A stretch of DNA of 64,000 nt. It comes from Acutalibacter sp. 1XD8-36 (GTDB lineage Bacteria; Bacillota; Clostridia; Oscillospirales; Acutalibacteraceae). This document shows, one piece after another, positions 25,648 to 33,430 of this stretch (the first letter of the stretch is position 1; each line of letters begins with the position of its first letter). Position numbers and translations under genes: made by a program. A model generated the notes under the pieces. It was not told the DNA's origin. It searched no databases and worked only from the letters and a program-made list of their open reading frames with translations. The stretch is taken from NCBI RefSeq assembly GCF_009917525.1, contig NZ_QZDU01000002.1, forward strand, positions 124,001-188,000, given 5' to 3'.

Positions 25648-26337
25648 ATGGAAAACACTATGCGTCTGAAAGCCGACCGACGGCGGGACCTCTGCGAGAG
25701 GATGGGCCTGCCAAGGTACTCCCTGGGTGAGGAGATATTCTCCTCGGTGTCCCACGGGGTGTCCGCGCTTATAGCTGTGGGGATACTGGCGCTGCTGCTG
25801 GTATTCGGTGGGAAGACCCCAATGAAGACAGCGTCAGTTGCCGTATACGGCGGGACCATGGTGGCGCTCTACGCCATATCCTCCATATACCACGGCCTGG
25901 GGCTCGGCAGGGCCAAGATAGTCTTCCGCTCCCTGGACCACTGCACCATCTTCCTGCTGATAGCCGGGACCTATACCCCCATAACCCTGGTGTGTATAGG
26001 CGGGCGGCAGGGCCTGTCTATGCTTATAGGCGTCTGGGCCGCGGCTGTGGTGGGCGTGATTCTCAACGCTATCAGCGTGGAGCGCTTTAAGGTGGTGTCC
26101 ATGGTCTGCTATATAGCCATGGGCTGGGTTGTGGTGCTCTGCATGGGCACCCTGCGGCAAAACCTCAGCGGCGCCGGATTCTGGTGCTTATTGCTGGGCG
26201 GCATACTATACACCGTGGGCGCGGTGCTGTACGGCCTGGGGAAGCGGGTGCCCTATATGCACGCGGTGTTCCATCTGTTTGTGCTTATGGGGAGTGTGCT
26301 CCATGCGGCCTGTGTGTATCAGATAGTTGCCGGGTAG
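25648..26337 (+). CDS. Hemolysin III / PAQR-family membrane protein
   Basis: 229 residues using the ATG at 25648 behind AAAGGAG; a longer reading would start inside the promoter. Seven membrane segments are visible. Family landmarks are YSLGEEIFSSVSHGVSA at the start, the SSIYHG and LDHCTIFLLIAGTYTP motifs in the middle, and HAVFHLFVLMGSVLHA at the end, whose Ser/His/Asp/His residues form the probable metal site. The role in bacteria is unsettled despite the name. Confidence 0.92.
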   Translation: MENTMRLKADRRRDLCERMGLPRYSLGEEIFSSVSHGVSALIAVGILALLLVFGGKTPMKTASVAVYGGTMVALYAISSIYHGLGLGRAKIVFRSLDHCTIFLLIAGTYTPITLVCIGGRQGLSMLIGVWAAAVVGVILNAISVERFKVVSMVCYIAMGWVVVLCMGTLRQNLSGAGFWCLLLGGILYTVGAVLYGLGKRVPYMHAVFHLFVLMGSVLHAACVYQIVAG

Positions 26338-26349
26338 AGTTTTACCGTG

Positions 26350-26380
26350 AAAGCGTTCGGCTAAAAGCCGGGCGCTTTTT
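26350..26380 (+). terminator. Intrinsic terminator after hemolysin III
   Basis: Interrupted stem AAAGCG..CGGC / GCCG..CGCTTT (26350-26361 with 26367-26378), then Ts. Confidence 0.75.
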
Positions 26381-26408
26381 CTTTCATGAATTGTCTTATT
26401 CCCAGCTA

Positions 26409-26615
26409 CTATTCTATTTTGATAAGGTCCCCTATCTCACAGTCTAGGGCATCACATATTCGCAATAGTAATTCACTGTCGTAACGTACGACTTTATTTT
26501 TATAGTATTTATCTATTATGTTATACTGTATACCTGTTCGCTTTGATAATTCATACCGTGTAATGCCATAGTTTGCCAATAGACTGTCCAGGTTTAGCCT
26601 AATACTCCTTTTCAC
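26409..26615 (-). CDS. Small XRE-family (Cro/C1-type) regulator
   Basis: 68 residues from a GTG at 26615 with GGAGGTG about seven bases upstream; the longer reading lacks a binding site. It is a single HTH_26-like domain (YELSKRTGIQYNIIDKYYKN) ending LRICDALDCEIGDLIKIE. It is divergent from the two membrane-protein genes, and a 36-bp palindrome covers the promoter between them, so it probably represses that promoter and its own. Confidence 0.85.
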   Translation of the reverse strand: MKRSIRLNLDSLLANYGITRYELSKRTGIQYNIIDKYYKNKVVRYDSELLLRICDALDCEIGDLIKIE

Positions 26616-26656
26616 GTTGTCACCTCCACTTAAAACTATAAAAGTAGTGAAAGGTC

Positions 26657-26685
26657 TTGACAATCTATCTATATAAGTATATACT
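26657..26685 (+). promoter_or_regulatory. Promoter of the coiled-coil/OB-fold gene pair
   Basis: TTGACA (26657-26662), 17-bp spacer, TATACT (26680-26685). Spacer and -10 are entirely inside the palindrome at 26663-26698. Confidence 0.75.
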
Positions 26686-26698
26686 TATATAGATAGAT
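26663..26698. promoter_or_regulatory. 36-bp perfect palindrome over a promoter
   Basis: Eighteen bases on each side of the centre (26680/26681) pair without a mismatch; the core is ATAAGTATATACTTAT. It covers the spacer and -10 and is the likely operator of the divergent XRE regulator. Confidence 0.75.
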
Positions 26699-26714
26699 AA
26701 CGGAGGTGAGAAAA

Positions 26715-27020
26715 GTGAAGCCACAATCCCCAATGGAAGAGTTTGAACAGCGAAAGCGGAAAATAACGCTTATAGGCCTGGGAATAATTGCCGCCCTGCT
26801 GGTAGCAGTGGTTGCAGCGGCCTCTGCAAAATCCGACCCATACTCTGAGTACAGCCACTTTAAATCTTTAAGAGACAGTTACTTAGGCGAGCTGGAGCAG
26901 GTCAATACAGATATGGAGCTTGTGCAATCTGAGCTTGAAGCGGTGCTTGACGATATAGCGCGCGCAGAGGAAGAATTGGAACAGCTCAGGGAGGCAATCA
27001 GTACAGCTACAGATAGCTGA
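26715..27020 (+). CDS. Small membrane-anchored coiled-coil protein
   Basis: 101 residues from the GTG at 26715; GGAGG at 26702-26706 is eight bases upstream and overlaps the earlier in-frame GTG at 26706, which is rejected. A basic N-terminus precedes one membrane segment (about 18-38), then a heptad-rich helix with many Glu and Leu (about 50-97). I know no family name. It is 16 bases upstream of the next gene and similar to it in layout, so the two may form a complex. Confidence 0.75.
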   Translation: MKPQSPMEEFEQRKRKITLIGLGIIAALLVAVVAAASAKSDPYSEYSHFKSLRDSYLGELEQVNTDMELVQSELEAVLDDIARAEEELEQLREAISTATDS

Positions 27021-27036
27021 GAAGGAAGGTGAGATT

Positions 27037-27774
27037 ATGCAGAATGAATTTTTAGTCCGTCTGGAAATGAAAAAGGCTTTAAACCGCCGAAAGCTGCTGC
27101 TGGCAATTCCCATAGCAATGCTCATTTGCGCCGTTGTATCCAACCTTAATGAGATGGGCTCTGCCAGCTACAGCGCCGCACAAATGAAGGTGCAGGCGGA
27201 CAATACCTGCTCACAGCTTGATGAAGCCAGGCAGGATTACGAGGAGACTTTAAGCCTGATAGATGAGAAGAAAGGCTACCTTGCCAGCTGCCAGAAAGAG
27301 ATTGCAGCTATGCCGACATCCAGTCCTGAGGACATGGTGAAGGTGTATGACATGGACGTGACATATGAGCAGCTAAAACGCAGCCCCTCAGAGTATATTG
27401 GGAAAAAGCTAGCTTTTCTGGGGACTGTGGGCTTTGAAAGCGTAAGCTCTTGGAATCGTATAAGCAGCGATTACCCAGGCAGGATGTTTGGCCTATATAT
27501 AAACGGTTTAGCAGGTGAGAGCATATTGGTTCACTATAATGATGATGGCGGCAGGGTTGTAAACGGGGACGTTGTAATTGTATACGCCACAGCGACAGAA
27601 GACCCTCAAGGCGATATTATTCTGATTGCTGACAGTATAGCCCTTCCGTCAGAAGATAAGATACAGGATTGGATTATCGACCGTGCTTATGGGGACAGTC
27701 CCCGTGGTGACGAATTACGTGACGCTCTTGGACAGTGGCAGAAAGGCCTGGAGGAAATAACCGGTCAGCCTTGA
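27037..27774 (+). CDS. Membrane-anchored coiled-coil protein with OB-fold-like C-terminus
   Basis: 245 residues: basic N-terminus, one membrane segment (about 20-38), coiled coil (about 55-93), then a beta-rich domain from VTYEQLKRSPSEYIGKKL to VVIVYATATEDPQGDI that has the 'Y.....P..Y.Gk.v...G.V ... GD.v.vy' pattern of tRNA_anti-like OB folds found in secreted Firmicutes proteins. The domain would be outside the cell. Function unknown; it is probably made together with the smaller protein before it. Confidence 0.78.
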   Translation: MQNEFLVRLEMKKALNRRKLLLAIPIAMLICAVVSNLNEMGSASYSAAQMKVQADNTCSQLDEARQDYEETLSLIDEKKGYLASCQKEIAAMPTSSPEDMVKVYDMDVTYEQLKRSPSEYIGKKLAFLGTVGFESVSSWNRISSDYPGRMFGLYINGLAGESILVHYNDDGGRVVNGDVVIVYATATEDPQGDIILIADSIALPSEDKIQDWIIDRAYGDSPRGDELRDALGQWQKGLEEITGQP

Positions 27775-27808
27775 TTTTTATACGTTATCCGGCAATAAGA
27801 ACATAATT

Positions 27809-27845
27809 AAGAGCGGCAGGGCCTCAAACCCCGCCGCTCTTTCTT
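27809..27845. terminator. Bidirectional terminator between convergent genes
   Basis: Stem AAGAGCGGC/GCCGCTCTT (27809-27817 with 27833-27841) with an inner GGG/CCC extension and a T-rich tail on the plus strand. Confidence 0.8.
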
Positions 27846-27850
27846 TACGC

Positions 27851-28972
27851 TCAGTGGTCAAAATGCGCTGAAACTTCCTTCAGCTTCTCAATTATCGGCA
27901 GATGCTGTGGACACATCTCCTCGCACTGCCCGCACTCAACACAGTCGCGGGCCGCGCCGAACTTCTCTGTCAGGAGCCGGTAGTTGGTAAAATTCACCGT
28001 CCAGCCCTTTTCCTCCAAATGCTCCCGCATGTCCTCGTTATACAGGGAGAAATACTGGGGTATCGCTATCTTCTGGGGGCAGCCCTCGGTGCAGTAGGAG
28101 CAGCCTGTGCAGGGCACAGCTGTCTGGCTGTTTATAATCTCCCCGGCCTTGAAGGCTATGGCCTTCTCCTCCTCTGTGAGTGGCTTGAAGTCCTCCATGA
28201 AGCTCAGGTTGTCCTCCATCTGCTCAAGGCTGCTCATGCCGGAGAGCACCATCTTCACCTCAGGCAGGCTGGCGGCAAAGCGTATGGCCCAGCTTGCCGG
28301 GGAGGCATTGGGGTCGTGGGCCTTAAAGAGCTCCTCCGCCTCTGCTGGCACTCGGGCCAGCGTGCCGCCCTTGACGGGCTCCATGACTATCACCCATTTG
28401 CCGTGCTTTACGGCTACATCATAGCAGGCCTTTGACTGTATCCACTGGCTGTCCCAGTCCAGATAGTTTATCTGGAGTTGGACAAATTCAATGAAGGGGT
28501 GCTTTGTGAGAATCTCGTCCAGCAGCTCAGCGGTGGCGTGGAAGGAAATTCCCGGCGTCTTCACCAGGCCCTTCTCCTTTTTTTCCCTCAGCCAGCTAAA
28601 GCAGTCGAACTGCTCATATTTGGGGTAGCTGCCGGCCTCTATGCCGTGGAGCATGTAGTAGTCGAAATACTCCACGCCGGTCTTATTTATCTGCTCGTTA
28701 AAGACCGCGTCCCGCTCCCCAAGGGAGTTGAAGAAGCCGCTGTGCAGCTTGCTTGCCAGGGTATATTTATCCCTGGGGTAGCGGCTGGTGAGGACTTCTT
28801 TCACCGTAGGCTCGCTCTGGAAGCCGCAGTACATCCAGGCGGTGTCAAAGTAAGTAAAGCCCTTCTCAATGAACAGGTCCACCATCTTCTTGACCTGCTC
28901 CACGTCGATGGCCCCGGCATTTGCGGGGTCGGTGGTGGGCAGGCGCATTAAGCCGAATCCAAAATTTTTCAC
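27851..28972 (-). CDS. Aldo/keto reductase with C-terminal 4Fe-4S ferredoxin domain (1)
   Basis: 373 residues with a GTG start. An AKR barrel (about 1-275) with FDTAWMY (catalytic Asp/Tyr region), ASKLH (Lys) and YMLHG (His) is followed by two cysteine clusters, CTGCSYCTEGCP and CVECGQCEEMCP, enough for two 4Fe-4S centres. Such fusions occur in anaerobes and probably reduce small carbonyl compounds with ferredoxin-linked electrons. Its promoter has a MerR-type arrangement, pointing to induction by an electrophile such as an aldehyde. Confidence 0.92.
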   Translation of the reverse strand: MKNFGFGLMRLPTTDPANAGAIDVEQVKKMVDLFIEKGFTYFDTAWMYCGFQSEPTVKEVLTSRYPRDKYTLASKLHSGFFNSLGERDAVFNEQINKTGVEYFDYYMLHGIEAGSYPKYEQFDCFSWLREKKEKGLVKTPGISFHATAELLDEILTKHPFIEFVQLQINYLDWDSQWIQSKACYDVAVKHGKWVIVMEPVKGGTLARVPAEAEELFKAHDPNASPASWAIRFAASLPEVKMVLSGMSSLEQMEDNLSFMEDFKPLTEEEKAIAFKAGEIINSQTAVPCTGCSYCTEGCPQKIAIPQYFSLYNEDMREHLEEKGWTVNFTNYRLLTEKFGAARDCVECGQCEEMCPQHLPIIEKLKEVSAHFDH

Positions 28973-29001
28973 GCTGTATTCTTCCTTTCACGTTTTTTCC
29001 C

Positions 29002-29032
29002 ATTATACTAGTTGGAGCGCACTCCATGTCAA
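29002..29032 (-). promoter_or_regulatory. MerR-type promoter with 19-bp spacer and central dyad
   Basis: On the minus strand TTGACA (29027-29032) and TATAAT (29002-29007) are separated by 19 bp. The dyad TGGAG-N4-CTCCA (29013-29026) lies in the spacer. This combination is the hallmark of promoters that MerR-family activators untwist. No MerR gene is present in the window. Confidence 0.75.
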
Positions 29033-29049
29033 GCGTTTTTAGGAAGGCC

Positions 29050-30147
29050 CTATCTGCCGAAATAGGCGGCAATCTCCTCCAGCCTTGCCTCCTGCTTCAC
29101 ATGGAAGGGGCAGCGGCTCTCACAGTGTCCGCATTTAAGGCAGTCGGAGGCGTGGAGGTCCAGCTTCTCGTAGTGCCCCTTCGCAAGCTCATCCCCGGCT
29201 TGGGCCAGGTCGTAGTATTTATTGATTAGGGCCACGTTCAGCCCCGCGGGACAGGGCTGGCAGTGGTTGCAGTAGACGCAGACGCCCTCGGCGCTCTTGG
29301 GGGTGAACTCGCCGATAACAGAGTAATCCCGCTCATCGGGGGTGGCGCTTACATAGTGCAGGGCCACCTGCAGGTCCTCAAGGCTGCGCACACCTGGCAG
29401 CACGGTCATAACGGCGGGCTTGTCCAGGGCGTACTGTATGCACTGGGTATGGGTCAGCGCCCGGCCGAAGATAGAGGTCTTCCCATCTAAAAGCTGTCCC
29501 CCGGCGAAGGGCTTCATCACCGAGATTCCTACGCCTGCCTTCTCGCAGTCCCGATAGAGCTCCATGCGCTCCGCCACTCCGCCCCTAGCGTGCTCGCCGC
29601 CCTTCTGGTAGTCGTAGGCGGGGTTTATGCTGAACATGAATAGGTCCACCAGGCCTGTCTCAATCAGCCTGCGCGCGATACCGGGCTCGTGAGAGGAGAA
29701 GCCCAGGTGCCGGATTTTGCCCTCGGCTTTCAGGGACTTCATATAGTCCCAGACCCCGCCCGGGGCCAGGGACCTGTCCAAATCCTCGTGGGTGTCAATA
29801 CAGTGGAGGAACCCGAAATCCGTATAGTCTATGCCGAAGGTCTCAAAGTTCCACGCTGCCTGCTCCTTTATCTTACCAAGGTCCTGGGTCCAGCCGTACT
29901 TGCCGTCTCCGTACACCGCGCCAAAGTGCACCTGGGTGAGCACCTTGTCCCTGCGGCCCTCAAAGGCCTTTTTAAAGGCGTAGAGGGGGGGCTTGATAGC
30001 CGTTGCCATGTCGAAGAAGTTCACGCCGCTGTCAATAGCCGCGCTGATTATCTCCTCCGACTTTTCTATGTCCTCGGGCAGGCTCCCTGACCCAAGGCCT
30101 ATTACGCTGATTTTTTCATCCCCGCAGGGCAGCTTCCTATATTCCAT
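29050..30147 (-). CDS. Aldo/keto reductase with C-terminal 4Fe-4S ferredoxin domain (2)
   Basis: 365 residues, ATG behind GGGAGG. AKR barrel with NFFDMATA and the LHCID segment, then CVYCNHCQPCPAG and CLKCGHCESRCPF for two 4Fe-4S clusters. Same architecture as the gene downstream but clearly diverged (the first active-site Tyr region differs: FDMATAIKPP). It has an ordinary 17-bp-spaced promoter, while its downstream neighbour has a MerR-type one, so the two reductases are probably regulated differently. Confidence 0.92.
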   Translation of the reverse strand: MEYRKLPCGDEKISVIGLGSGSLPEDIEKSEEIISAAIDSGVNFFDMATAIKPPLYAFKKAFEGRRDKVLTQVHFGAVYGDGKYGWTQDLGKIKEQAAWNFETFGIDYTDFGFLHCIDTHEDLDRSLAPGGVWDYMKSLKAEGKIRHLGFSSHEPGIARRLIETGLVDLFMFSINPAYDYQKGGEHARGGVAERMELYRDCEKAGVGISVMKPFAGGQLLDGKTSIFGRALTHTQCIQYALDKPAVMTVLPGVRSLEDLQVALHYVSATPDERDYSVIGEFTPKSAEGVCVYCNHCQPCPAGLNVALINKYYDLAQAGDELAKGHYEKLDLHASDCLKCGHCESRCPFHVKQEARLEEIAAYFGR

Positions 30148-30177
30148 AGCAACCTCCCTGGTGCTCTATTTCGTTTT

Positions 30178-30206
30178 ATTTTATCAGGCCCCCAGCCCTA
30201 TGTCAA
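30178..30206 (-). promoter_or_regulatory. Promoter of aldo/keto reductase 2
   Basis: On the minus strand TTGACA (30201-30206), 17-bp spacer, TAAAAT (30178-30183). Confidence 0.7.
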
Positions 30207-30222
30207 ATGCCTATATAGTATA

Positions 30223-30249
30223 GCTCCTATGCCGAAAAGACATAGGAGC
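30223..30249 (-). terminator. Hairpin after the zincin gene
   Basis: Perfect 9-bp stem (30223-30231 with 30241-30249), nine-base loop; the following tract on the minus strand is AT-rich rather than a T-run. Confidence 0.5.
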
Positions 30250-30274
30250 CGATAAATTCAGTATATTGCTTCCC

Positions 30275-30742
30275 TTAAAGGGGCTTCAGTCCATCAAAGA
30301 GCTCATCAAAGGATTTCATCTCCCGGCACCGTCCGAAGGAGAGCTCCTTATCCCCACCGAAGGCCACAAGCCAACACTTTGTGAGCTCCTCAACGGTTAT
30401 CTCCAGGTGCTCCATAAACTGCCTGTACACGGCCCTGTACTCCGGCGTGCCCTCCTCATATTGGGAGAGTATCAGCCCCTCGGTAAGCTGGTCCAGGGGG
30501 TACATTTTAAGGTGCATAAGCTCATGGCAGATAACCTCCTCGGGGTTTTCCCTCCGTGGGTTTTGGGCATTGAGCATCAGTATGGCCTTGCGGTCGTTGG
30601 GGTCTATTTTAAAGTCCCCGGTCTTTCTGAACTCCGGGTCGTCTATAAGCTCCAGACGCACGTCCCAGCTTTCCCTAAGCCTTAAAAGCCCCCTCCACTT
30701 CTCGAATATGGGGGCAAGGGTCTCCATGCTATACTTGTACAT
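30275..30742 (-). CDS. Zincin-like metallopeptidase-fold protein (HELMH)
   Basis: 155 residues from the ATG at 30742, eight bases after AGAGG. The motif CHELMHLKMYP is a zincin HExxH site, and E in the following helix could be the third ligand. No signal peptide, so it acts in the cytoplasm. It is 34 bases downstream of the hybrid kinase and probably co-transcribed. I do not recognise a named family; the size and sparse motifs resemble SprT/ImmA-like minimal zincins. Confidence 0.75.
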   Translation of the reverse strand: MYKYSMETLAPIFEKWRGLLRLRESWDVRLELIDDPEFRKTGDFKIDPNDRKAILMLNAQNPRRENPEEVICHELMHLKMYPLDQLTEGLILSQYEEGTPEYRAVYRQFMEHLEITVEELTKCWLVAFGGDKELSFGRCREMKSFDELFDGLKPL

Positions 30743-30776
30743 AGATTTCACCTCTTCCCGGGTTTATACATAAATT

Positions 30777-33332
30777 TCATTTTTTCTCGGGCATATACCG
30801 CTCCAGAAGCATAGCCACCGTCTTCACGTCAATAGGCTTTGCCGAGTGTGCATTCATCCCGCAGTCAAGACACCTTTGAACGTCCTCAGCAAAGGCGTCG
30901 GCGCTCATGGCTATTATAGCTATGGTCTTAGCGTCCGGGCGGTCCATGGCGCGTATAACTCTGCTGGCCTCATACCCGGTCATCTCGGGCATACGGAGGT
31001 CCATTAAAATGCCGTCGTACTCCCCGGGCTCCGATTTTCCGAACAGCTCCACGCACACCCTTCCGTTCTCCGCCCTCACCAGCTCCAGGCCCAGCTCCGA
31101 TAGGAGCTCCTCGGCTATCTCCCAGTTCAGGTCGTTGTCCTCTGCGATTATCACCCGGCGCCCGGCAAGGTCATGCTCTTCCTCGGCCTCCTCCTCACCG
31201 GAGGGCTCAGCCTCGGGGCTGTCACCCATGTATTTCATAAGGCCATAGTACAGCGTGGACTTAAAGAGCGGCTTTGCAATCTCCCCGTCTATCCGGCAGT
31301 CCTTGGCCGCGTCCTCCATGTCGTCCTTGTCATAGGCAGAGGTGAGCAGGATTCGCACATTGTCCCCGGCAATCTCCCGCAGCTCTCTGGCCACCTCAAT
31401 GCCGTCGGCCCCGGGCATATGCCAGTCTACAAGGTAGAGCCTGTATGCCCCGCTGCTGTTTTTTTGCTTTTCAGCCATCTCAAGGGCCTCATTAGGGTCG
31501 GTGGTCCAGTCGGCGTGCACCCCAAGGCTCTTGAGGGTAGCCGCTGCGCTCATGCACAGGGACTCGTCGTCGTCCACCACCAGCATTGGCCAGTTGGGAA
31601 GGTGCATATCGCTCTCTGAAACCGCCGCCTTCTCCATGTCCAGTATAACATCCACCTCAGTGCCAACACCTACCTGGCTCTTAACCCTGATGGCCCCGCC
31701 CATGGCATCCACTATATGCTTTGTGATTGCCATGCCCACGCCGGCCCCCTGGGCCTTATGCACCCTGGCGCTGTCCTCCCTGACAAAGGACTCGAAGATA
31801 TGGGAAACAAACTCCTCGCTCATACCCACGCCGTTGTCCTTCACCTGTAAATGGGAGCGGATATATCCGTCGCCCTTTGGGGACGGTGACTCATAGAGGG
31901 TTACCTTTATGTTCCCGCCCTCGGGGGTAAACTTTATGGCATTTGACAGAAGGTTCAGGAATATCTGATTTAACCTGACGCTGTCGCAGCACACGTCCTC
32001 AACGCTGATATTGTCGATATACACATCAAAGCTCTGACTCTTGAGCTTCACCTGCTGCTGGACTATAGTCACCAGCTCCTGCATGACCTCCCTAAGGGAC
32101 ACCTGCTCCATATTGAGGGTCATGCGCCCGCTGTCTATCTTCGCCATGTCCAGTATATCGTTGATAAGCCCCAGAAGGTGGCGGCTGGAGGAGGTTATCT
32201 TGCTCAGGCACCGGGTCATTACCTCCGGGTCGTCGGTGTTGCTCCTGGCGATAGCAGTCATGCCAACTATGCCGTTTAGCGGCGTGCGTATGTCGTGGCT
32301 CATATTCGAAAGGAACTGGCTCTTTGCCTGGCTCGCCTCCTCAGCGGCCCTGCGGGCTTCCTCCAGGTCATGGAGCTGCCGCCTTGTGACGGCGATGTAC
32401 CAGCCAAACACCGTGAGCAGCGCTATAAGTATCACCGCGCAGCCCCCGAAGGCTGTAGAAGTCCAGCTACTGCCAAGGCCGTCGATACCGCTGTTTACCG
32501 GCCCATAGGAGGTGTTAAGCAGCAGATACCAGCTTGAGGCCGGCACTGGCCCGCAGTACACGTGGTTTGCCTCGCCGCTCTCTGTAGTCAGCGGGAAGGA
32601 GAACTCCCCGCCCTCCTCCATGGCCTTTTGAAGCTCCGAGGCAATATCCCCGCCGTTCTCCCTGCCGCGCAGCCAGGCAAGGAAGTCCGGTCCCTCTGAC
32701 ACATGAAAGCCCGGTGCCCTACCGACGATACCTCCGTCCGCGCGTATCACCGCCCAGGACTCCACCATCCCGGCCTCCAGCTCGTGCTGCAGGTTTTCGT
32801 CTATATAGCTGGACCATACCCCGGCAACGAGCCCGGTGCCGGTCCTGCCGTCCACGGTAATCTCCCCGGAGGCGGGGGCGGATATGAGTATTATCCGTCC
32901 GTCAAGCTGGTCCCGGCCCATGTCTATGCGGTCCTCTCCGGCCTCCATATGGTTTTTCAGGCCCTCCGGGTCATCAGGCACGAGCCTGCTGCCCAAAATC
33001 GGGTAGAGGGTCTCCTCCGGGGGCATATCAGGCTGGTACAGGGCAAGATAGTCAAACTGCCTGGCTCTTGCCGAGGTTCTGAGCTGCTCCGCGCTCAGGC
33101 TCCTGGCCTCCTCCACCATGTCGCTGACCTGGTCTATCCGCAGGTCAAGAGTAGCCCCCAGGTGCATGGTGACCTGACGGCTCATAGAGGACATATAGCT
33201 CTCCCCGATATAGCGGATGGTCTCGGCGCCCTTCTCCTGCATATGCTCCGTCACCACTGAGAATACAACCACACAGAGCGCCGCTATACCTACAAGGCTG
33301 CAGACCAGCATGCGCATGGGCCTATGCTTCAT
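30777..33332 (-). CDS. Hybrid sensor histidine kinase with two receiver domains
   Basis: 851 residues from the ATG at 33332, eight bases after GGAGG; an in-frame ATG 15 bases upstream overlaps that site. A membrane segment (about 8-28), an extracellular Cache-like region of about 265 residues (VYCGPVPASSWYLL is typical), and a second membrane segment (about 297-316) lead to HisKA with H346 in NMSHDIRTPLNG. The ATPase domain has NLLSNAIKF and DNGVGM. Two receivers follow, with D636 (LVDWHMPG) and D778 (LMDLRMPE). No phosphotransfer domain is attached, so a separate HPt partner may exist. Confidence 0.93.
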   Translation of the reverse strand: MKHRPMRMLVCSLVGIAALCVVVFSVVTEHMQEKGAETIRYIGESYMSSMSRQVTMHLGATLDLRIDQVSDMVEEARSLSAEQLRTSARARQFDYLALYQPDMPPEETLYPILGSRLVPDDPEGLKNHMEAGEDRIDMGRDQLDGRIILISAPASGEITVDGRTGTGLVAGVWSSYIDENLQHELEAGMVESWAVIRADGGIVGRAPGFHVSEGPDFLAWLRGRENGGDIASELQKAMEEGGEFSFPLTTESGEANHVYCGPVPASSWYLLLNTSYGPVNSGIDGLGSSWTSTAFGGCAVILIALLTVFGWYIAVTRRQLHDLEEARRAAEEASQAKSQFLSNMSHDIRTPLNGIVGMTAIARSNTDDPEVMTRCLSKITSSSRHLLGLINDILDMAKIDSGRMTLNMEQVSLREVMQELVTIVQQQVKLKSQSFDVYIDNISVEDVCCDSVRLNQIFLNLLSNAIKFTPEGGNIKVTLYESPSPKGDGYIRSHLQVKDNGVGMSEEFVSHIFESFVREDSARVHKAQGAGVGMAITKHIVDAMGGAIRVKSQVGVGTEVDVILDMEKAAVSESDMHLPNWPMLVVDDDESLCMSAAATLKSLGVHADWTTDPNEALEMAEKQKNSSGAYRLYLVDWHMPGADGIEVARELREIAGDNVRILLTSAYDKDDMEDAAKDCRIDGEIAKPLFKSTLYYGLMKYMGDSPEAEPSGEEEAEEEHDLAGRRVIIAEDNDLNWEIAEELLSELGLELVRAENGRVCVELFGKSEPGEYDGILMDLRMPEMTGYEASRVIRAMDRPDAKTIAIIAMSADAFAEDVQRCLDCGMNAHSAKPIDVKTVAMLLERYMPEKK

Positions 33333-33367
33333 CCTCACTACCTCCATATTTTACCGCAGACAAAATT

Positions 33368-33418
33368 TTTGCCCACAGGGATTCTCTATCATATTATTAT
33401 AGAATCCCCGAGGGCAAA
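33368..33418 (-). terminator. Terminator of the ABC-F gene
   Basis: Two-part stem TTTGCCC..GGGATTCT with AGAATCCC..GGGCAAA (33368-33385 with 33401-33418), followed on the minus strand by AAATTTT. Confidence 0.7.
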
Positions 33419-33430
33419 TGTCAATATTTT

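Noticed and set aside
26409..27774. Toxin-antitoxin module
   Set aside because: A small XRE gene next to small genes suggested it, but the partners are membrane-anchored coiled-coil proteins with no known toxin motif, and the XRE gene is divergent rather than in an operon with them.
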